Source: Lachnospiraceae bacterium UBA3785 (lineage in GTDB: Bacteria > Bacillota > Clostridia > Lachnospirales > Lachnospiraceae). Taken from it: a stretch of 6,014 nucleotides of DNA. The notes under the pieces were generated by a model that saw only the letters and a list, made by a program, of their open reading frames with translations, was not told where the DNA came from and made no database searches. Every line of letters starts with the position of its first letter. Positions within the stretch are counted from its first letter, which is position 1. The translations under genes and the position numbers were made by a program. The DNA is taken from assembly GCA_002369495.1 (NCBI GenBank), contig DFFD01000249.1:12255-18268 (forward strand). Reading direction: 5' to 3'. Shown piece after piece: positions 1-4,754 of the stretch.

Positions 1-2006
1 TTGCGGTGGATGTTCATGCCGGGCGCAAGCCACAGGTCGGAACCGAATTCTTCCATCTCGCCGCCGACGATATCGCCGGCATCCTCGATCGCGTCAATGT
101 CCCAGGTCTGGGCGAGCAGTGTCGCGATCGGGATCGCCGTGGTGTACTGGTACCAGGTCTTCGCGCCTTCCGGCTCTTTGGGCATCTCTGGGGAATCCTT
201 ATAGGCCTCAAGAAGAAACTCCAGACCCGGGAACGGTACGCTGCCGGGCAGCACGTTGTTGTCGGCGTCAGTCTTGAAGACCGGGGCGAGACGCAGGCCG
301 GCAGGCCCGTCCGGAAGGATCAGGTTGCGGATCTTGCGGTCGTCGATCATCAGGGATGTGGTGTCGCCCGCAGCACCCGGGCATGCGGCCGAGGAAGCGC
401 CGATCTGGGGGCCGCCGGCACCGCCGCTGCGGTCCGTGCCGACGCAGAGGGTAGCCATCTCAAAGGGCGTCAGCTGGCTTACCAGCTCGTCCAGGGTCGC
501 GCGGCCGGCCTTCACGTCGTCGAGCGTGATCATGAAGTCCTTGTCCGTCTTCGGGATCTCGGCGTGCGGGCCGCTGTAGACAGCCGTCACGGTCTCAAAC
601 TTCGCCGGGTCTAAGGCGATCACCTTCGCCGCGGCCTTCTCGGCCTCCTCCTCCGCATAGGAGTAAGGAGCATGTCCGGCTTTGGAGAGGGTCGTGAGCG
701 GCTCGGCGGAGACCAGCCTGTTCGCAAGCTGTTCGGTGATCACTTCCGCCGGAAGCGTGAGGGCTGCGACAACCTTCGTTGCGCGGGAATGTACGCCGGC
801 GCGCACATAGTAGGTGCCGGGCGTGAGGATCCAGGCGGCTTTTTCACAACTGTACGAAGCCATCGTCTTCGTGGCGAAGGAGATCTCAAGCACCTGGGAT
901 TCTCCCGGGGCAAGCTCTTTCGTCTTCGCGTAGCCGCGCAGCTCCTGATAAGGCTTCTCAAGCGCACCGTCCGGGGCGGATACATAGACCTGCACCACTT
1001 CGCGTCCCCGGAAAGAACCGGTGTTGGTGACCCTGACGGTGACGGTCACATTCTGTTCGTCTGCCGTAACGTCCGTGCAGGCCACGTCAAAAGCGGTGTA
1101 GGAGAGGCCGTAGCCGAACGGATACTGCGGGGTAACGTTGAAGGTATCGAAATAACGGTACCCGACGTAGATGCCTTCCGTGTAATATTCGTCGTCCAGG
1201 TTGCCGTTGCGGTGGCTGAACGTGTCCGCCGCCGGATAATCGGTGTAGTTCACGCCCCAGGTGGTGGTCAGGTGGCCGCTCGGGTACGACTTGCCGGTCA
1301 GCGCGTCCGCCAGGGCGTAGCCGCCGTAGTTGCCGGCCTGGCTCATCAGAAGGATGGCGTCGATGCCGTCGATCGCCTTCAGGGCTTTCATGTCGATGAC
1401 GGAGCCCACGTTTAAGATCACGATGGTCTTTGCATAGGCGGCCGCGACCTTTTTGACTGCCTCGATCTCCTCGTCGAAGAGTTCGTATTCGCCGGCGGCA
1501 TCGCGGCGGTCCTTGCCTTCTCCGGAGTTGCGGGAAATGACAAAGAGAGCGGTGTCGGTCTCATCGGTGTGCAGGTCTTCATTTTCCACCGGGATGATGC
1601 AGGGAGGAATGAACGGATTGTTGAAAATGTCCATGATGGCTGCCGGTCCGCGCTCCTTGAAGCCCTGCAGCAGCTTCATGTTGTACTCGTTGTGCTTTGC
1701 GTCCACATTGGCGCAGTCGCGGTCGATCCAGTCGGTGGTGACGATGGTAAAGCCGGCGTCTTTAAGACCCTGCTCGATGTTGACCACCTCGCGGCTGTTC
1801 ACGTCGCCGGAGCCTGTGCCGCCCTTGATGGTGCGGCGGGCGCCGTTCCCGTAGAGCGCGATCTTTCCGGGGGTGCCGGTAAGAGGAAGCGCCCCGTTGT
1901 TCTCCAGAAGTACCATGCCCTGAGGGGCGATCGCGCGGGAGCGGCTGCCGTTCCTGATTTCCCGCTCGCTGACCTCCGGGCTGGAGGATGCATAGATTTT
2001 TGCCAT
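1..2006 (-). CDS. Beta-glucosidase, glycoside hydrolase family 3, domain-swapped type (5' part; 3' end beyond window)
   Basis: This gene encodes a probable intracellular GH3 beta-glucosidase that removes terminal beta-linked glucose from oligosaccharides; no signal peptide is visible. The frame opens with ATG at 2006, preceded by AAAGGAG (2013-2019) at 6 nt, and stays open for 668 codons to the window edge. The usual C-terminal half comes first: an (alpha/beta)6 sandwich at about residues 25-300, with RNSGEGKDRR holding the candidate acid/base Glu163, the loop KGGTGSGD (61-68) and YPFGYGLSYT (295-304). A fibronectin III-like domain follows (about 310-410, VTVRVTNTGSFRGREVVQVY). The TIM-barrel domain that normally comes first starts near 500, with LPDGPAGLR (Asp566, expected glucose binding) and LAPGMNIHR at the edge. 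The nucleophile Asp should lie beyond the window. Similar domain-swapped GH3 enzymes are known from Butyrivibrio and Ruminococcus. Exact substrate (glucoside or xyloside) cannot be read from the sequence. Confidence 0.95.
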   Translation of the reverse strand, partial: MAKIYASSSPEVSEREIRNGSRSRAIAPQGMVLLENNGALPLTGTPGKIALYGNGARRTIKGGTGSGDVNSREVVNIEQGLKDAGFTIVTTDWIDRDCANVDAKHNEYNMKLLQGFKERGPAAIMDIFNNPFIPPCIIPVENEDLHTDETDTALFVISRNSGEGKDRRDAAGEYELFDEEIEAVKKVAAAYAKTIVILNVGSVIDMKALKAIDGIDAILLMSQAGNYGGYALADALTGKSYPSGHLTTTWGVNYTDYPAADTFSHRNGNLDDEYYTEGIYVGYRYFDTFNVTPQYPFGYGLSYTAFDVACTDVTADEQNVTVTVRVTNTGSFRGREVVQVYVSAPDGALEKPYQELRGYAKTKELAPGESQVLEISFATKTMASYSCEKAAWILTPGTYYVRAGVHSRATKVVAALTLPAEVITEQLANRLVSAEPLTTLSKAGHAPYSYAEEEAEKAAAKVIALDPAKFETVTAVYSGPHAEIPKTDKDFMITLDDVKAGRATLDELVSQLTPFEMATLCVGTDRSGGAGGPQIGASSAACPGAAGDTTSLMIDDRKIRNLILPDGPAGLRLAPVFKTDADNNVLPGSVPFPGLEFLLEAYKDSPEMPKEPEGAKTWYQYTTAIPIATLLAQTWDIDAIEDAGDIVGGEMEEFGSDLWLAPGMNIHR

Positions 2007-2041
2007 AAAGTTCTCCTTTCTGCTTTGTTCATGCAATTAAT

Positions 2042-2069
2042 AACCGGCGTAAGACGTACGGTGCCGGTT
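2042..2069. promoter_or_regulatory. Inverted repeat in GH3 leader, possible operator or leader hairpin
   Basis: AACCGGC (2042-2048) and GCCGGTT (2063-2069) form a perfect 7-bp inverted repeat separated by 14 bp. It lies just downstream of the predicted start of GH3 transcription and upstream of its RBS. That is where a repressor operator would block the promoter, or where an RNA hairpin would form in the leader. There is no T-run after it, so it is not a terminator. The binding protein is unknown. Confidence 0.4.
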
Positions 2070-2079
2070 CGATGATATG

Positions 2080-2085
2080 AGTATA
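2080..2085 (-). promoter_or_regulatory. Extended -10 promoter element for the GH3 gene
   Basis: Read on the minus strand, TATACT (2085-2080) is preceded by TGC, which gives an extended -10 (TGnTATACT). No good -35 box is found 16-18 bp upstream; the best there is TGGTAT. Transcription would start near 2073, leaving a leader of roughly 65 nt before the ATG at 2006. The assignment rests on motif match and position only. Confidence 0.45.
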
Positions 2086-2096
2086 GCACACAAGAC

Positions 2097-2598
2097 TTAA
2101 GTATACCAGCGTATTTCTGCCGCGGCTCGCTCCATGCGCAGTCTCTGCACGAGCCTGGTGTAGTTTTCTCCGATACAGCTCATGGTGATGCGTGAGATCT
2201 GCCGCTCACTGTAGCCCACCTGCCGCGCAGTAATAGATCTCAAAATGGTCGCTGTTGTGCCAGTGGGCAGGCATGTACCGCAGCATACGTCCGACAGACA
2301 GGTCGCAGCTTCCGATCATGTACTGCGTTTCCCTGTGCGTGCGGTAGGCGGAAAAGAGAGATTTCTGCGCCTCGGTGTCGGCAGGATTTTCCGCAATGCG
2401 TGCCGCAAGTTTTGAAAATGCCTCGTTTTCTCTGAGAAGCAGGCGGTCCAGATCGAGAGATGCGGAGGTCACGCCGCGTCCCCGCGTCTGGATCAGCCAT
2501 GTGATGTATTCTCCCAGTTCCCCGGCGGTCACGATCAGCCCCTCAAGATCCGGACGCTGCAGATACGCCTCCTTCAGCATGCACTCAATGTTGGACAT
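2097..2598 (-). pseudogene. AraC-family transcriptional regulator, degraded (internal deletion, frame change, missing C-terminus)
   Basis: From the ATG at 2598 the frame encodes a helical N-terminal region of about 100 residues, then SVGRMLRYMPAHWHNSDHFEIYYCA. The paired histidines and FEIYY are typical of the first strands of an AraC-family cupin sensor. Only a few residues later this frame stops (2206-2208). In another minus-strand frame, from about 2222 to the stop at 2097-2099, comes QVGYSERQISRI followed by GENYTRLVQRLRMERAA. That resembles the end of one AraC helix-turn-helix and the following linker helix. Most of the cupin, the interdomain linker and the second helix-turn-helix are absent, so this is an internal deletion and not a simple frameshift. 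The start is uncertain: no good RBS precedes 2598, ATG 2580 is an alternative, and the frame stays open to 2754, which would overlap the GH1 start. It lies between the GH3 gene and the divergent GH1 gene, so it was probably their local sugar-responsive regulator. It is unlikely to bind DNA now. Confidence 0.72.
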
Positions 2599-2645
2599 CG
2601 GCAGAGAGCCAGGGGCTGTTTTCTCCGTTTTAATCACCTTCACTA

Positions 2646-2682
2646 TGTCTGAAAATGCGAATTTCCTGTCTGAAATTGTTAA
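2646..2682 (+). promoter_or_regulatory. Tandem direct repeat, candidate AraC-family activator site for the GH1 promoter
   Basis: TGTCTGAAA occurs at 2646-2654 and again at 2667-2675, exactly 21 bp (two helical turns) apart. Over 16 positions the two sites share TGTCTGAAAnTGnnAA (13 of 16). The downstream site ends where the -35 box of the GH1 promoter would be. Direct half-sites spaced 21 bp and abutting -35 are the known arrangement for AraC-type activators. The decayed AraC gene next door is the natural candidate regulator, which is an inference. Confidence 0.5.
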
Positions 2683-2710
2683 AGATTTTCTCAGGAAGCG
2701 CAAGTATAAT
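2682..2710 (+). promoter_or_regulatory. GH1 promoter: consensus -10, poor -35
   Basis: TATAAT at 2705-2710 is a perfect -10 box. The hexamer 17 bp upstream (2682-2687, AAGATT) barely resembles a -35, and TTGTTA at 2676-2681 is too far away (23-bp spacer). A strong -10 with a weak -35 suggests activator dependence, in agreement with the direct repeats immediately upstream. Transcription should start around 2717, giving a leader of about 30 nt. Confidence 0.55.
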
Positions 2711-2747
2711 AATGTACAGTCAGTTAAGTAACAAGGGAGGTCTTCGC

Positions 2748-4049
2748 ATGTCATTTTCCAAGAATTTTCTCTGGGGCGCTGCCAGCGCCGCCGCGCAGGT
2801 CGAAGGCGCCTGGCTGGAAGACGGCAAATGTTCCAGCATCTGGGACAACGCCGGCAGCCGCATTAAAAACGGCGATACCTGCCATGAAGCCTGCGACCAT
2901 TATCACCGTTACAAAGAAGATGTGGCACTGATGAAGGAGCTGGGCCTAAAGAGCTACCGCTTCTCTGTCAGCATGTGCCGGGTCATGCCCGTGGAGGGCA
3001 GGATCAATCCCGCAGGACTTGCGTTCTATAAAAACCTTGTCCGGGAGCTGCGCGAAGCGGGCATCGAGCCGCTCTGTACACTGTACCATTGGGATCTGCC
3101 TCAATGGGCGCAGGATAAGGGAGGGTGGAAGAACGACAGGATCGTGGACTGGTACCTGCAGTACGCTGGGGCTGTGGTCGAAGCCCTGTCCGATCAGGTT
3201 CAGTACTGGATGACCTTCAATGAGCCTCAGTGTTTCATCATGCTCGCCTATGTGAACGGCGGCCATGCCCCCTTCTGCCATGATGTTTCTTCCTTCCGCC
3301 GGCATCATCTGAGAAATATGCTCCTCGCCCACGGCAAATGTGTGAAGCTGATCCGCAAAATGGCCAAGACGCCGCCGAAAATCGGCATTGCCATGGCGTC
3401 CACCACCTACATCCCGGACAGCGAGACGCCGGAGGGGCTCAGGGACGCGGCCCGGAAGAGTTTTGAAGGCAGGACGGGCGAGGAATTCAACAGCCTGTAC
3501 ATGGATCCCATCGGTCTGGGCAAGGCAAGCCCCATGATGAAGCGCTATCTGAGCGCGGAGGACCTGAAGATCATTTCCGAGCCCATGGATTTTGTGGGCG
3601 TCAATGTCTACCAGCCGTCCAACCCCAGCCTTAACCAGAAGGCGTACGAGGCGGAACATCATAAGAAGACTTCCATGGGCTGGGTAGTGGACGGCCGCTG
3701 TCTCTATTGGACGGTGCGGCAGTACTGGGAGCGCTACCATCTGCCCGTGATGGTCACGGAAAACGGCATGGCAGTAGACGACGCTGTTGCGGGGGACGGA
3801 GCCTGCCATGATCCGGAGCGCATCGCCTTCCTTGACGAGTTTCTCGGAAACCTGAAGCGCGCCGCCGACGAGGGGATCCCGGTGCTGGGGTACCAGCACT
3901 GGAGCATCATGGACAATTTCGAGTGGTGCGAGGGTTACACGCCCCGCTTCGGCCTCATCCACATCGACTACAGGACGCAGAAGCGCACGCTGAAGGACAG
4001 CGCAAAGCATTATGCGGAAATCATCCGGACAAACGGCGAGACGCTGTGA
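2748..4049 (+). CDS. Beta-glucosidase, glycoside hydrolase family 1
   Basis: This gene encodes a complete GH1 retaining beta-glucosidase of 433 residues, slightly short for the family (about 440-470). It is cytoplasmic by lack of a signal peptide, and would hydrolyse cellobiose or related beta-glucosides and galactosides. ATG 2748 is chosen because AAGGGAGG (2733-2740) sits 7 nt upstream and the family N-terminus FLWGAASAAAQVEGAW begins at residue 7; the frame is open upstream but lacks homology there. Visible active-site residues are Gln17, His114-Trp115 (YHWDLP), the acid/base Glu159 in TFNEP, Tyr288, the nucleophile Glu338 in VTENG, Trp385, and Glu392-Trp393 in DNFEW. The stretch after this is CEGYTPRFGLIHIDY, with Glu395 where phospho-beta-glucosidases carry a Ser/Lys/Tyr phosphate-binding set, so a non-phosphorylated substrate (and not a PTS product) is favoured. 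One oddity is that the N-terminal signature has Ala16 where an aromatic, Asn or His is usual. The gene diverges from the AraC remnant and the GH3 gene. No transporter gene is visible. Confidence 0.97.
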   Translation: MSFSKNFLWGAASAAAQVEGAWLEDGKCSSIWDNAGSRIKNGDTCHEACDHYHRYKEDVALMKELGLKSYRFSVSMCRVMPVEGRINPAGLAFYKNLVRELREAGIEPLCTLYHWDLPQWAQDKGGWKNDRIVDWYLQYAGAVVEALSDQVQYWMTFNEPQCFIMLAYVNGGHAPFCHDVSSFRRHHLRNMLLAHGKCVKLIRKMAKTPPKIGIAMASTTYIPDSETPEGLRDAARKSFEGRTGEEFNSLYMDPIGLGKASPMMKRYLSAEDLKIISEPMDFVGVNVYQPSNPSLNQKAYEAEHHKKTSMGWVVDGRCLYWTVRQYWERYHLPVMVTENGMAVDDAVAGDGACHDPERIAFLDEFLGNLKRAADEGIPVLGYQHWSIMDNFEWCEGYTPRFGLIHIDYRTQKRTLKDSAKHYAEIIRTNGETL

Positions 4050-4070
4050 AATAATAGAGATAAGGAGAGC

Positions 4071-4172
4071 ATGAAAACGGCAAGAGAGTACTTAAAAGGC
4101 AGCATGTTTGACGTCCCTATCGCGGAGGAGAACCGTCCCTGCCGCGGAGGAGAACCGGCCCTATCGCGGTGA
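4071..4172 (+). CDS. Short ORF of 33 codons downstream of GH1, probable truncated gene remnant
   Basis: ATG 4071 lies 21 bp after the GH1 stop and is preceded by AAGGAG (4062-4067), only 3-4 nt away, so it looks like the start of a second gene in the GH1 operon. The product begins MKTAREYLKGSMFDVPIAEE and then runs into a 22-bp tandem repeat (from 4113), ending at TGA 4170-4172. The last 19 or so residues are translated repeat and unlikely to be ancestral protein. I do not recognise the N-terminal 14 residues. The simplest reading is the 5' end of a downstream operon gene whose body was lost when the repeat-rich segment to its right was inserted or rearranged. A genuine small protein is possible but less likely. 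Confidence 0.4.
   Translation: MKTAREYLKGSMFDVPIAEENRPCRGGEPALSR
4113..4169. repeat. 22-bp tandem repeat, 2.6 copies
   Basis: Unit 1 is 4113-4134, unit 2 is 4135-4156 and a partial unit 3 is 4157-4169. Units begin with GTCCCT (GGCCCT in the third), continue with ATCGCGG or GCCGCGG, and the two full ones end AGGAGAACC. Units 1 and 2 differ at two adjacent positions (AT versus GC). The junction of units 1 and 2 creates AGAACCGTCCCTG, which recurs inverted at 4577-4589 on the far side of the motif array. Confidence 0.85.
4129..4141 (+). repeat. Left arm of a 13-bp inverted repeat bracketing the motif array
   Basis: AGAACCGTCCCTG here is the exact reverse complement of CAGGGACGGTTCT at 4577-4589. 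The two arms enclose the whole 4193-4548 array and point inward symmetrically. Part of this arm is also the junction of the 22-bp tandem repeat. Confidence 0.6.
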
Positions 4173-4174
4173 AA

Positions 4175-4183
4175 TTTGCTGAG
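4175..4183 (+). repeat. Left copy of a 9-bp direct repeat flanking the motif array
   Basis: TTTGCTGAG occurs here, 9 bp before the first motif, and again at 4557-4565, 8 bp after the last motif. The similarity continues loosely after the 9-mer (GG, then GGA). The separation, 382 bp, is not a multiple of the 63-bp array period, so it is not simply another array unit. It could be a target-site duplication or chance. Confidence 0.4.
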
Positions 4184-4192
4184 CGGTGCCGG

Positions 4193-4548
4193 ATTACGCT
4201 TTAAGATGGTGAGAAGGTGAATCGAAGCGTAAAAGAAATCTTCTTTTTCCTTCGATTTACGCTTCCTCGACAGAAAATGTGAGCGCGAAGCGTAAAACCG
4301 TGCGGGCGTTAAGGACTGTTTACGCTTCAAAGAAGCGCAAGGCTCTAATCAAGCGTAAATGAAGCTTTCTGTTTCGGCGCAATTACGCTAAACCTGCAGA
4401 AAGATTGCAAACAGAGCGTAAATAGCGCCTGCCCGTCCGGAATGATTACGCTTCGCGGAGGTAAAAACCAGATAGGAAGCGTAAACAGCGCCTGTCCGGA
4501 CAAACTTACTACGCTTTAAGGAGGTGCGAGGCTGAAATGAAGCGTAAA
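4193..4548. repeat. Array of 12 alternating inverted 9-bp motifs with an exact 63-bp period
   Basis: The motif is AAGCGTAAA or its reverse complement. Copies start at 4193(-), 4225(+), 4256(-), 4288(+), 4319(-), 4351(+), 4382(-), 4414(+), 4445(-), 4477(+), 4508(-) and 4540(+). Start-to-start distances alternate 32, 31, 32, 31 without exception, so each orientation recurs every 63 bp with no insertion or deletion in six periods. Seven copies are perfect. The others (in + sense) are AAGCGTAAT twice, TAGCGTAAT, GAGCGTAAA and AAGCGTAGT. Spacers are 23 bp after a minus copy and 22 bp after a plus copy, and are largely dissimilar, apart from AGCGCCTG shared by 4424-4431 and 4487-4494 and a 16 of 23 match between 4202-4224 and 4517-4539. 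Mean spacing of 31.5 bp is three turns of B-DNA. Neighbouring copies can also pair as 7-10 bp stems. I know of no described element with this layout. It is not a typical CRISPR: the repeats are too short and alternate in orientation, and no cas gene is visible. Confidence 0.88.
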
Positions 4549-4556
4549 AAGGCTGG

Positions 4557-4565
4557 TTTGCTGAG
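4557..4565 (+). repeat. Right copy of the 9-bp direct repeat flanking the motif array
   Basis: TTTGCTGAG matches 4175-4183 exactly, in the same orientation. It lies 8 bp after the last motif copy and inside the 13-bp inverted-repeat bracket. Confidence 0.4.
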
Positions 4566-4576
4566 AGGACGGAGCC

Positions 4577-4631
4577 CAGGGACGGTTCTTGCGAGCGGTT
4601 CCCTGCGGACACCAGCCCGAGAAACGTCCCC
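4577..4631 (+). repeat. GGGACGGTTCT palindromic repeat element; right arm of the array bracket
   Basis: CAGGGACGGTTCT (4577-4589) is the inverted partner of 4129-4141. It also pairs imperfectly with AGAAACGTCCC at 4620-4630 (10 of 11 positions), giving a long hairpin with an inner GCGAGCGGTTCCCTGCGG stretch. From memory, short GGGACGGTTCT/AGAACCGTCCC palindromes recur between genes in Clostridia genomes, so this may be a dispersed intergenic repeat and not part of the array. Confidence 0.5.
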
Positions 4632-4754
4632 AAATCCGTATCAAAGCAACCTCGAAAACGCAGTCAGGATCTTGACCTGAGCTGACACAATGACCGGTGC
4701 GGGGTGTCGGTGAACCGGCAGCCTGTACCTGGCGCTTTTTATCATTCAGGATTA
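4632..4754. other. Intergenic stretch between repeat elements and the XRE gene, no gene seen
   Basis: No ORF with an RBS is visible on either strand. Small inverted repeats occur: GTCAG/CTGAC around 4662-4685, and CCGGT/ACCGG around 4693-4717. Neither is followed by a T-run, on either strand, so no convincing terminator for the XRE gene (which ends at 4755) can be assigned. Confidence 0.5.

Noticed and set aside
6..1415. Long plus-strand ORFs opposite the GH3 gene
   Set aside because: They are antisense shadows of a GC-rich coding region; the minus-strand frame has clear GH3 motifs throughout.
2651..2665. Possible catabolite-repression (cre-like) or LacI palindrome GAAAATGCGAATTTC
   Set aside because: Only GAAA/TTTC and one inner pair are symmetric and the spacing does not fit a cre consensus; the overlapping direct repeat explains the segment better.
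2946..4010. 354-codon minus-strand ORF opposite GH1
   Set aside because: It is a shadow of the GH1 frame with no RBS and no recognisable motif.
4010..4330. Minus-strand ORF of 106 codons overlapping the GH1 3' end and the array
   Set aside because: It overlaps an undoubted gene, has no convincing RBS, and its repeated YAS/KR pattern is explained by the alternating DNA motif.
4333..4341. Possible extra array motif AAGCGCAAG
   Set aside because: It deviates at two positions and lies out of phase with the 31/32-bp spacing.
4193..4548. CRISPR array
   Set aside because: The repeats are only 9 bp, alternate in orientation, and the spacers are 22-23 bp; no cas gene or leader is visible.
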